Of a DNA stretch of 16,085 nt, positions 1-7,191 are shown piece after piece. The stretch is from Citromicrobium sp. (lineage in GTDB: Bacteria; Pseudomonadota; Alphaproteobacteria; Sphingomonadales; Sphingomonadaceae). Numbering within the stretch: position 1 is the stretch's first letter; every line of letters starts with the position of its first letter. Where the stretch lies: positions 1 through 16,085 of the forward strand of contig QFNA01000108.1 in the NCBI GenBank assembly GCA_003248395.1. The letters run 5' to 3'. The notes under the pieces are model-generated. The model saw nothing but the letters and a program-made list of their open reading frames with translations. It did not search any database and had not been told where the DNA came from. The translations under genes were made by a program, and so were the position numbers.

Positions 1-316
1 CACCTGGACGCCGCCGATCGGCGACAGCGGACTGTCGGGCCTGTTCTTCATCAACGCCCGCATGACCGACGATTACAACACCGGTTCGGACCTGCTCTAT
101 GGCAAGGAACAGGACGGCTATGTCGTCGTCAACGGCCGCATCGGGATCACCGGCATTGCCGACCGCTTCGCGATCGAAGGCTGGGTGCAGAACCTGTTCG
201 ACACCGATTACACGCAGGTCGGTATCAACACCCCGTTCATCGCGCCGCAGCAGACCTATTCGGCATTCCTCGCCGAACCGCGCACCTATGGCGTGACCTT
301 CCGCGGCGAGTTCTGA
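1..316 (+). CDS. TonB-dependent receptor, C-terminal fragment
   Basis: This is the 3' end of an outer-membrane TonB-dependent receptor; the reading frame is open from base 2 and runs off the left edge. About 104 residues remain. They show the alternating aromatic and polar pattern of the last beta-strands of a 22-strand barrel, including the NLFDTDY motif common near the C-terminus of this family. The protein ends in phenylalanine (GVTFRGEF), the usual C-terminal outer-membrane signature recognised by the Bam machinery. The plug domain, TonB box and ligand-specific loops lie outside the window, so the substrate (iron chelate, vitamin B12, glycan) cannot be named. An in-frame ATG at 62 is internal, not a start. 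A strong terminator follows directly. Confidence 0.88.
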   Translation, partial: TWTPPIGDSGLSGLFFINARMTDDYNTGSDLLYGKEQDGYVVVNGRIGITGIADRFAIEGWVQNLFDTDYTQVGINTPFIAPQQTYSAFLAEPRTYGVTFRGEF

Positions 317-346
317 CGCGTCACAAAAGGATAGGGAGAGGGGAGA

Positions 347-373
347 GGGGCCGCCATCGCGCGGCCCCTTTTT
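347..373 (+). terminator. Rho-independent terminator after the TonB receptor gene
   Basis: A perfect 8-bp GC stem GGGGCCGC (347-354) pairs with GCGGCCCC (361-368) around a 6-base loop and is followed by five T residues (369-373). It lies 30 bases past the receptor stop codon and just before the stop of the convergent yggS gene, which has no T-tract in its own direction. It should therefore mainly terminate plus-strand transcription. Confidence 0.9.
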
Positions 374-377
374 CGTG

Positions 378-1040
378 TCAGCCGCGCGCGCCGAACAGGG
401 CGGTGCCGACACGCACATGCGTTGCGCCGAGCATGATCGCGGTTTCGTAATCGCCGCTCATGCCCATGCTTCGCCCATCCAGCCCGTTGTCGCGCGCCAG
501 CTTATCGAGAAAGGCGAAGAAGGGTGCAGGCTCGATATCGGCGGGCGGAATGCACATCAGCCCCGCGACCGGGATGTCCGCCTCGCGCGCCTGCTGCAGG
601 AGAGCGGGCAGATTGTCGACCGGGCAACCGCCCTTCTGTTCCTCCTTGCCGACATCGACCTGCACGAAACACGGCAATCGGCGCCCCTCCTTGTCGAACG
701 CCTTGGCCAGCGCGCGCACGAGGCTGGGCCGGTCGAGCGAGTGGATGACATCGAACAGGCGCACGGCATCCTCCGCCTTGTTCGATTGCAGCTGCCCGAC
801 CATGTGCAGCGTCGCAGCGGGAAACTCCTCCTTCAGCGCCGGCCATTTGTCCCACCCCTCCTGCGCGCGATTCTCGCCGAAGTGGCGATGTCCCGCCTCG
901 AGCAGCGGGCGAATCTCGCCTGCCGGACGGGTCTTGCTGACCGCGACCAACGTGACCTCGCCGGGATCGCGGCGGGCGCGCTTGCAGGTGGCGGCGATGG
1001 TGCCAAGCACCTGTTCGAGCTGAGTGTCTGCCATTTCCAT
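378..1040 (-). CDS. yggS: YggS family PLP homeostasis protein (PLPBP)
   Basis: This is a cytoplasmic pyridoxal 5'-phosphate-binding protein of the YggS/PROSC family. It has a single TIM-barrel, no known enzymatic activity, and a role in vitamin B6 and amino/keto-acid homeostasis. The PLP-binding lysine is K36 in VAVSKTRP, the same number as in E. coli YggS. FGENRAQE, the MVGQLQSNK motif and the C-terminal SMGMSGDYETAI...VRVGTALFGAR phosphate-binding segment are all present. At 220 residues it is close to the usual 220-235. The start is ATG at 1040; the second Met (codon 3, at 1034) is an alternative, and neither has a clear Shine-Dalgarno sequence. The start codon abuts the divergent ThiE-like gene, so any promoter must lie inside that gene. 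Confidence 0.95.
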   Translation of the reverse strand: MEMADTQLEQVLGTIAATCKRARRDPGEVTLVAVSKTRPAGEIRPLLEAGHRHFGENRAQEGWDKWPALKEEFPAATLHMVGQLQSNKAEDAVRLFDVIHSLDRPSLVRALAKAFDKEGRRLPCFVQVDVGKEEQKGGCPVDNLPALLQQAREADIPVAGLMCIPPADIEPAPFFAFLDKLARDNGLDGRSMGMSGDYETAIMLGATHVRVGTALFGARG

Positions 1041-1056
1041 GATGCTGCGCTATAAC
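1028..1056 (+). promoter_or_regulatory. Possible sigma-70-type promoter for the ThiE-like gene
   Basis: CTGCCA (1028-1033), a 17-base spacer and TATAAC (1051-1056) form a plausible -35/-10 pair. Transcription would start near 1063, which is exactly an in-frame GTG of the ThiE-like gene, so this could give a leaderless message. The match is moderate (4 of 6 in the -35) and the site lies within the yggS start region. It is proposed mainly because no other room for a promoter exists. Confidence 0.3.
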
Positions 1057-1608
1057 GGCTGCGTGTCCGCTTGCCAGCCTCTGCCCCTGTTGTGGCTCCT
1101 GTCCGATGCCCGCAATGACGCGGCGCTCGAAACGGCACTTGCCGCGCTGCCGCGACGGTCGGGCTTCGTCTATCGCCATTATCACCTCGCGGCACCCGAA
1201 CGCCGCGCGCGCTTCGATGCGCTGGCAGCGATTGCCCGCCAACGGGGCCATTGCGTCGTCGTGGCGCGCAGCGGCGAAGAGGCGCAGGGCTGGGGAGCGG
1301 ACGGGCTCTACGGCAAGGCATCCGCGCTCGGCACGGGCGGAGAAGGCTTGCTGCGACTGGCCACCGCGCATGACGGGGCCGAAATGCAGCAGGGTCTCGC
1401 CGCCGGGGCCGACGCCATCTTTCTATCGCCGGTCTTCGCCACTGCCTCGCATCCCGGCGCGACGCCGCTCGGGCCGCAGGGTTTCAGCGTGCTGTCGCAA
1501 CAGTCGCACGTGCCGGTGATTGCGCTCGGCGGCATGACGCGCGCGCGGGCGCAGGCGATGAACTGGCCGCGCTGGGGCGCCATCGACGGATTGTCGGCAG
1601 AGCCCTAG
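1042..1608 (+). CDS. ThiE/TenI-like thiamine phosphate synthase family protein
   Basis: This is a TIM-barrel protein of the thiamine phosphate synthase/TenI superfamily. The C-terminal half carries the family signature: (S/T)AH in LATAHDG, GADAIFLSPVFATASHPGA..LGP, and VPVIALGGM, which form the phosphate-binding loops. The usual ThiE DGVHLGQ motif is degenerate (ADGLYGKASA), and the N-terminal pyrophosphate-binding elements are not obvious. It may therefore be a TenI-like paralogue rather than the enzyme joining HMP-PP and thiazole phosphate. The start is uncertain: GTG 1024, ATG 1039, ATG 1042 and GTG 1063 are all in frame. Homology appears to begin around PLPLLWL, just after GTG 1063. The 3' end overlaps the rpoN stop codon tail to tail in a CTAG. 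Confidence 0.78.
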   Translation: MLRYNGCVSACQPLPLLWLLSDARNDAALETALAALPRRSGFVYRHYHLAAPERRARFDALAAIARQRGHCVVVARSGEEAQGWGADGLYGKASALGTGGEGLLRLATAHDGAEMQQGLAAGADAIFLSPVFATASHPGATPLGPQGFSVLSQQSHVPVIALGGMTRARAQAMNWPRWGAIDGLSAEP

Positions 1609-3056
1609 AGCGCGCGCAATTTCTTCTGGCGCCGGCGCTCGGCGCTCGATCCGATGCCGATGGCCTCGCGATACTTGGCCACCGTGCGCCGCGCCAGGTC
1701 GAACCCCTCGTCGCCCAGCAAATCGGCGAGTTTCTGGTCGGACAGCACCTTTTTCGGATCCTCGGCATCGCACAACGCGCGGATGCGCGCCTTGATCGCC
1801 TGGCTGCTCGCCCCTTCGCCATCGGCCGCACCGACGCCGCTCGAAAAGAAATATTTCATCTCGAAGGTGCCGCGCGGGCAGGCCATGTATTTGTTGCTCG
1901 TCACCCGGCTGACCGTGCTTTCGTGCATGTCGATCGCCTCGGCGACCTCGCGCAGCGTCAGCGGGCGCATCGCCGAAATGCCGTCCTTCAGGAAACCTTC
2001 CTGCCGTTTCACGATCTCGCTCGCCGTCTTGAGGATCGTCTTCTGCCGCTGGTCGAGCGCGCGGATCAGCCAGTCTGCCTCGCCCAGCTGCTCGTTCAGC
2101 CACCGGGTCGACGAGCGGTCGCGTGCGCCCGCCTTGAGCTCGAGATAATAGTCGCGGTTGACCACGAGGCGCGGCAGGCTCGCCTCGTTCATGCGGATCG
2201 ACCAGCCTTCCGTGCCCGACGGCGCAACCAGCACGTCGGGTACGACGGCGCTCTCGCTCCGGGTGTCGAAACGCGCACCGGGGCGCGGATCGTAGCTGCG
2301 CAATTCGGCGAGCATGTCGGCGAAATCCTCGTCATCGACATTGCACAGCCGTCGCAGGCGCGCGATGTCGCCCGATGCCAGCAGGTCGAGATGGTCGATC
2401 AGCCGCGCCATGCAGGGGTCATAGCGGTCCGCCTCGCGCGCCTGCAGCGCCAGGCATTCGGCCAGGTCGCGCGCGCCGACGCCGGTCGGATCGAGCGACT
2501 GGACAAGCCCGAGCGCGCGTTCGACCTCCGCCAGCGGTGCACCCAGGTCGCCGGCCAGTTCGCGCAGATCGATGCGCAGATAGCCGGCCTCGTCGAGCTC
2601 GTGGATGAGCCGCGCAGCGATCAGCGCCTCGCGTGCATCGTGGGCCATCGCGCCGATCTGGCCCGACAGGTGCTCCGCCAGGCTGGGCCCGCCGGCCGAC
2701 CGGTTTTCGAGGTCGGGGTGATCGGAGGCCGGGCCGGACAGGCCGCCAGCCTCGCTCCAGTCGCCCCGATCGCCCGGCGCAGCTTCGGGATCGAGCGCAT
2801 GGGCGGCGATGTCGAGCGCGGCTTCGCCGTCGGGGCCGGGCGCGGCGTCGTGTTCGGCGGGTTCGCGTGCGTCCTCGCCCTCGGTCTCGCGCCGGGTCTC
2901 ACCCATTTCGAGCAGCGGATTGCTCTCGAGCGCTTCGGCAACGAAGGTCTCGATTTCCAGGTTCGACAGCGCCAGCAGCTTGATCGCCTGCTGCAACTGG
3001 GGCGTCATTACCAGCGACTGGGTCTGCCGCAGGTCCAGCCTGGGACCGATCGCCAT
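1605..3056 (-). CDS. rpoN: RNA polymerase sigma-54 factor
   Basis: Sigma-54 directs core RNA polymerase to -24/-12 promoters that need AAA+ activators. The protein has 483 residues, against 477 in E. coli. Region I is the Gln/Leu-rich N-terminus (LRQTQSLVMTPQLQQAIKLL, residues about 9-28), which contacts activators. It is followed by an acidic linker (about 50-120), then the core-binding domain. The helix-turn-helix region includes LREVAEAIDMHESTVSRVTSNKY. The RpoN box ARRTVAKYRE (455-464) reads the -24 element. The ATG is 25 bases downstream of the lptB stop on the same strand, so the two probably share a transcript, the order often seen in Proteobacteria. No hpf or ptsN gene follows; the next gene is the convergent ThiE-like gene, with no space for a terminator. 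Confidence 0.97.
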   Translation of the reverse strand: MAIGPRLDLRQTQSLVMTPQLQQAIKLLALSNLEIETFVAEALESNPLLEMGETRRETEGEDAREPAEHDAAPGPDGEAALDIAAHALDPEAAPGDRGDWSEAGGLSGPASDHPDLENRSAGGPSLAEHLSGQIGAMAHDAREALIAARLIHELDEAGYLRIDLRELAGDLGAPLAEVERALGLVQSLDPTGVGARDLAECLALQAREADRYDPCMARLIDHLDLLASGDIARLRRLCNVDDEDFADMLAELRSYDPRPGARFDTRSESAVVPDVLVAPSGTEGWSIRMNEASLPRLVVNRDYYLELKAGARDRSSTRWLNEQLGEADWLIRALDQRQKTILKTASEIVKRQEGFLKDGISAMRPLTLREVAEAIDMHESTVSRVTSNKYMACPRGTFEMKYFFSSGVGAADGEGASSQAIKARIRALCDAEDPKKVLSDQKLADLLGDEGFDLARRTVAKYREAIGIGSSAERRRQKKLRAL

Positions 3057-3081
3057 GGTCAGATCCGGGCGGGCGGGGCCG

Positions 3082-3867
3082 TCACAGCGTGAAATTCTCG
3101 CCGAGGTAGAGCCGCTTCACATTCTCGTCGGCCACCAGCGCTTCGGGCGTGCCCGCGAAAAGCACCTGCCCGCCGTAGATGATGCAGGCACGGTCCACGA
3201 TTTCTAGCGTCTCGCGCACGTTGTGGTCGGTGATCAGCACGCCGATCCCGCGCGTTTTCAGGTCCTTCACCAGATCGCGGATGTCGCTGATCGACAGCGG
3301 GTCGATCCCCGCGAACGGTTCGTCGAGCAGCATGATCGATGGCTTTGCCGCCAGCGCGCGGGCGATTTCGCAGCGACGCCGTTCGCCGCCCGACAGCGCC
3401 ATCGCGGGGCTGGCGCGCAGCCGGGTAAGGCCGAATTCCTCGAGGAGGCGTTCGAGTTCGGCCTGCCGCGTCTCGCCATCGGGCTCGATCATTTCGAGCA
3501 CGCAATTGATGTTCTGCTCGACGGTCATCCCGCGGAAGATGCTGGTTTCCTGGGGCAGGTAACCGAGGCCGAGAATCGCGCGGCGATACATCGGCAGCTT
3601 GGTGACGTCCTCGCCATCCATCAGGATGCGCCCGGCGTCGGGACGGACCAGACCCATGATCGAATAGAAACAGGTCGTCTTGCCTGCGCCGTTCGGGCCC
3701 AGCAGGCCCAGCACTTCGCCCTTGCCCACGCTCAGCGAGATATCGTTCAGGACGGCGCGCTTGTCGTAACTCTTGGCGATCGAGATCACTTCGAGCCCGC
3801 CCTGCGGGATCGGCGGTGCCGCATCGTGGACGGCTTCGTTATCGGGGCTCATCAGGTCTTCGGCCAT
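3082..3867 (-). CDS. lptB: LPS export ABC transporter ATP-binding protein LptB
   Basis: This is the cytoplasmic ATPase of the LptB2FGC complex, which extracts lipopolysaccharide from the inner membrane and drives it along the Lpt bridge. All ABC motifs are present: Walker A GPNGAGKTT (57-65), Q-loop at Q106, signature LSGGE (158-162), Walker B IMLLDE (178-183) and the H-loop in TDHNVRE (H215). The LPQE.SIFR segment and the C-terminal KRLYLGENF are specific to LptB. From the chosen ATG (3867) it has 261 residues, about 20 more than E. coli LptB at the N-terminus. ATGs at 3879 and 3852 are alternatives, and none has a strong Shine-Dalgarno. lptC and lptA, which usually precede lptB, are absent; a divergent gene lies upstream instead. 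Confidence 0.95.
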   Translation of the reverse strand: MAEDLMSPDNEAVHDAAPPIPQGGLEVISIAKSYDKRAVLNDISLSVGKGEVLGLLGPNGAGKTTCFYSIMGLVRPDAGRILMDGEDVTKLPMYRRAILGLGYLPQETSIFRGMTVEQNINCVLEMIEPDGETRQAELERLLEEFGLTRLRASPAMALSGGERRRCEIARALAAKPSIMLLDEPFAGIDPLSISDIRDLVKDLKTRGIGVLITDHNVRETLEIVDRACIIYGGQVLFAGTPEALVADENVKRLYLGENFTL

Positions 3868-3928
3868 GCGCTGCGCCATAGCACGGCAGATAGGGAGCGA
3901 AAGCCCGCTTGCCTGCGATTTCGACGAA

Positions 3929-3945
3929 TTGGCAGGATTCCTGCA
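3929..3945 (+). promoter_or_regulatory. Candidate sigma-54 (-24/-12) promoter
   Basis: TTGGCAGGATTCCTGCA fits the sigma-54 consensus TTGGCAC-N5-TTGCA with one mismatch in each half, and it has the required spacing: GG (3931-3932), ten bases, GC (3943-3944). It points towards the small membrane-protein gene at 4047, with an expected transcription start near 3956 and a leader of about 90 bases. It sits 62 bases upstream of the lptB start in the divergent direction, beside the rpoN operon. The core GCAGGATTCCTGC is also a palindrome, so a dimeric repressor site or chance remains possible. Confidence 0.4.
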
Positions 3946-4046
3946 TGAACGACCAGAGAGCATCATGCGACACAATCGGGCTGCCGCTTGCCATGCGCCC
4001 GCAAGTTTGAAACAATACGAGTCGGAGAGTGGAAGGAGAACCGGTG

Positions 4047-4430
4047 ATGGGCAAGGCGCTCGAGAACGGTCACGACATGCACGCAGCGCACGGGACACGG
4101 GCGCGCGACTGGCGCAAATCGATGAGCGACAACGTCGCCTTCGCGTTGATCGTCTATACCGGGCTGCAGATTTTCATGACGGTTCACGCGCTGCGTGAAG
4201 GGTTTCATTCGATATTGCCCTATATCGCCCTGGTCGTGCTGGTGGCCGGGATTATTCCCGCCTGCCGCTGGTTCGAAAAACGCTGGACCGGCCTGTCCGA
4301 CGAACAGGCCGCCGATCCCGCGCTCAAGGGGGCCTTCAACCGCGACCGGCTGATGCTGTGGGGGCTGGCCATCGGCCTGCCGGTCCTGCTGACGCTGTTC
4401 TTCAAGGCGCTGTTCGGGGCCGCTGCCTGA
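4047..4430 (+). CDS. Small three-helix membrane protein of unknown function
   Basis: I do not recognise a named family. The 127-residue product has a polar, His-containing N-terminus (1-28), then three hydrophobic segments at about 29-49, 56-74 and 102-124, joined by a short basic loop (CRWFEKRW) and a soluble loop (81-101, LSDEQAADPALKGAFNRDR). It has no signal peptide and no catalytic motif. The ATG at 4047 is preferred over the upstream in-frame GTG at 4029 because an excellent Shine-Dalgarno AGGAG (4034-4038) lies 8 bases before it. The gene diverges from lptB, and pmbA follows 66 bases later on the same strand. An inner-membrane location is inferred from hydrophobicity alone. Confidence 0.75.
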   Translation: MGKALENGHDMHAAHGTRARDWRKSMSDNVAFALIVYTGLQIFMTVHALREGFHSILPYIALVVLVAGIIPACRWFEKRWTGLSDEQAADPALKGAFNRDRLMLWGLAIGLPVLLTLFFKALFGAAA

Positions 4431-4437
4431 CCCTTGC

Positions 4438-4453
4438 CCGCCGGTCCGCCGGT
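4438..4453 (+). repeat. Tandem 8-bp duplication CCGCCGGT
   Basis: Two perfect adjacent copies of CCGCCGGT lie in the short gap between the small membrane-protein gene and pmbA. This is probably a slippage product; no function is evident. Confidence 0.5.
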
Positions 4454-4496
4454 GCCTAGCTGGGCAGCGACGGCAGACTGGCGGAGACATAATTCG

Positions 4497-5818
4497 ATGA
4501 TCGATACCGATACGGCGCTTGCACGCTGCCAGGATCTGGTGGCGCTGGCGCAGGAACTGGGCGCCGATGCCGCCGATGCGATCGCGCGCGCCGACACCTC
4601 CGAAAGCGTGACCGTGCGGCTCGGCCAGCTCGAGGATGTCGAACGGTCCGAGAGCGAGGAGATCGGCTTGCGCGTGTTCGTGGGCAAGCGGTCGGCGTCT
4701 ATCCACACCAGCGATTTCGCCCCTGGCGGCCTGCGCGAACTGGCGGCACGCGCGGTCGAGATGGCGCGCCATGCGCCGGAGGACCGCCACGCCGGGCTCG
4801 CACCTCCAGAGGCTCTGTTCGATGGCGACATGCCCGACCTGCAGCTTGCCGATCGGGCCGAACTGTCGCCCGATGCCATGCGTCAGGCGGCTCTGGCGAC
4901 CGAAGCGGCAGCGCGGTCGGTCGAGGGCGTGACCAACAGCAATGGCGGGGCGGCTGGGGCGAGCCGTTCGGTCGCCGCGCTTGCCACGTCGAACGGTTTC
5001 GCCCGCGGCTATGCCGGGACCGGCTTCTCGCTGTCTGCAAGCGTCATTGCCGGCAGCGGCGCGGAAATGCAGACCGACTATGCCTCGCGCAGCATGCGCT
5101 ATCGCGAAGATCTTCCGACGCCGGAAGCGCGGTGGCGAGGCTGCGCCCCGCCTCGATGCCGAGCCGGAAACTGCCCGTCGTCTTCGACCCGCGTATCGGC
5201 GGAGGGCTGGTCGGGCATCTGCTCGGCGCGATGGGCGCGCCCGCGATCGCACGCAAGTCGAGCTTTCTGCTGGGGCGCGAGGACGAGGCGCTGTTCGACA
5301 GCTCGCTGCGGATCATCGAAGACCCCTTCGTGCCGCGCGGATTGCGCTCGCGCCCTTTCGATGGCGAAGGCGTCGCATGCACGGGGCGCGCCTTGGTCGA
5401 GGATGGCCGGCTGACCGGCTGGCTGACCAATGTCGCCTCGGCCGACCAGCTGGGGCTGGGCCTCACGGGGCACGCCTCGCGCGGGGGCGGCGGATCGCCC
5501 GGCGTCGGCGCGAGCAATGTGCACCTCGAGGCGGGATCGCTGTCGCCTGCCGGTCTGATGGAGGACATCGAGGACGGCCTCTATGTCACCGCACTCTTCG
5601 GCCAGGGCGTCAACATGGTCACGGGCGATTACAGCCGCGGCGCAACCGGCTTCCGCATCCGAAAGAGCGAGATTGCCGAACCGGTTGCGGAAATCACGAT
5701 TGCCGGTAACCTGCTGGAAATGTTCAAATCGCTGACCCCTGCCGACGATCTGGAGACATATCGCGCGGTCAATGTCCCGACGTTGCGGGTCGATGGCATG
5801 ATGGTCGCGGGCGAATAA
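4497..5818 (+). pseudogene. pmbA: TldD/PmbA family protein (TldE), frame-disrupted
   Basis: TldE/PmbA is the partner of the metalloprotease TldD; the pair degrades or matures peptides such as antitoxins and modified microcins. The metal site resides in TldD, so PmbA itself lacks an HExxxH motif. The first 210 residues (ATG 4497; GGAG at 4483-4486) read well to DLPTPE. The frame then changes by +2 near 5127-5131 and resumes as AVARLRP..KLPVVFDPRIGGGLVGHLLGA, continuing through STPFD-like RPFDGEGV, TGHASRG, GQGVNMVTGDYSRGATGF and ITIAGNL to the stop at 5818. Aligned from memory with E. coli PmbA (SPEWVGEEAARRTLSRL), about 25 bases are missing at the junction. This is either a true inactivating deletion or a sequence error. 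The stop overlaps the next start (TAATG), suggesting translational coupling. Confidence 0.85.
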
Positions 5819-7166
5819 TGCGGCGAATTGCCGCTGTCGCGCTGCTGTTCGCGGCGGTAGTCGCGCCCCCCGCGGCGGCGATGCTGCCGTCCGCTCCAGA
5901 AACGCCGGCCGCCGAACCCGCCGCGCCCGTCCAGACGATCGAGGACACGCAGGACGAAGGCGCGGACGAGCGGATTGCCGAACGCATCGAGGGCATCTTT
6001 GCCGAATTGCCCGCCTTCGAAAATGTCGACGTGGCCGTCGCGCAGGGTGTCGTCAGCCTGTCGGGTACGGTGCCCGCGCAGGAAGACGTCGCGCGTGCCG
6101 AGGCAATCGCGGGGCGGGTCAGCGGCGTCGTCACGGTCGACAATGCGCTGGAACGCGACATCTCGATTTCCTCGCAAGCCGGCGGGATCGCCAGCCTGGC
6201 CGACAAATGGACGGGATTCCTGGCATTGCTTCCGCTGCTCGGTCTGGCACTGGCAGTCTGGGCGGCGATTGCTCTGGTCGGCTATCTGCTCGCCGGTCTG
6301 GGCAGTTTCTGGCACCGCATCGCACCCAACAGCTTTCTCGCCGAACTGATCGCCAGCGCTATCCGCTTCGTCTTCGTGGTCGGCGGGCTGGTCGTCGCGC
6401 TCGACATCATCGGGGCAGGGGCGCTGCTCGGCGCGGTGCTGGGCGGAGCCGGGGTGATCGGCCTTGCCCTCGGTTTCGCACTGCGCGACACGATAGAGAA
6501 TTACGTCGCCTCGCTGATGCTGAGCTTGCGCCAGCCCTTCCGCGCCAACGACTGGGTCATGATCGACGATCTGGAGGGCCGCGTGATCCGCCTGACCAGC
6601 CGGGCGACGATCCTGATGACGCTCGACGGCAATCACCTGCGCGTGCCCAACAGCCAGGTGTTCAAGGCGGTGCTGACCAATTTCACCCGCAATCCGCATC
6701 GCCGTTTCGAATTCGATCTCGGCGTCGATGCCGACGACGATGCGCGCGCTGCGCGCCAGCTCGGCCGGGAAACGCTGTCAGCGCTGCCCTTCGTGCTCGA
6801 CGACCCGCCGGCGGAGGCGCGCATTGTCGAGGTCGGCGATTCGAACGTGGTCATCCGGTTTCTGGCCTGGATCGACCAGACCGAAACCGACTGGTGGAAG
6901 GCGCAGAGCCAGGCGATCCCCGCGGTCAAGGATGCGCTCGAAGACGCTGGCTTCGGCCTGCCGCCAGCCTTCCGTTCGAGAATATCGCCGAAAGCCGGCG
7001 CGATGGCGATGCGGCACCGGCAAGGGATGCTAGGTCCCGCCCTGCGCAGGTGCACGAGGATGTGCGCCCGACTAACGAGATCGCTGACATGGTCGAGGAG
7101 GAGCGCCGCCAGAGCGGGGGCGAGCAGGAAAAGGACCTGCTCGATCACGCGCGCCCGGTCGAATGA
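5818..7166 (+). pseudogene. BON-domain MscS-type mechanosensitive channel, frame-disrupted near the C-terminus
   Basis: This is a small-conductance mechanosensitive channel relative that should protect against hypo-osmotic shock. In order it has a signal peptide (1-21, ending PPAAA), an acidic linker, and a periplasmic BON domain (about 51-117, with VSLSGTVPAQEDVARAE and VVTVDNAL). Three hydrophobic segments follow (about 133-160, 172-200, 201-222), the last a Gly/Ala-rich pore helix ending FALRDTIENY. The MscS beta domain comes next (LRQPFRANDWVMIDDLEGRV, VPNSQVF, about 236-290), then an alpha/beta C-terminal domain to GFGLP (382). At about 6961-6972 the frame shifts. The sensible C-terminus continues in another frame as ASLPFENIAESRRDGD and a charged tail to the TGA at 7166, and the segment EPxYRLR expected after GFxLP is missing. 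Without the shift correction the frame would run on antisense through ppa, which is not credible. Confidence 0.8.
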
Positions 7167-7191
7167 CTCGCCGGGCCAGCGCGCCGCCAGC

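Noticed and set aside
1923..3092. Long plus-strand open frame opposite rpoN
   Set aside because: It is a shadow frame of a GC-rich gene; the opposite strand encodes unmistakable sigma-54.
3963..5252. Long minus-strand open frame across the small membrane-protein gene and pmbA
   Set aside because: It is low-complexity Arg-rich sequence without a ribosome-binding site, and the opposite strand has family-level matches.
7153..7176. Hairpin GCCCGG / CCGGGC around the channel gene stop
   Set aside because: It has a 12-base loop and no T-tract on either strand, so it is insufficient as a terminator call.
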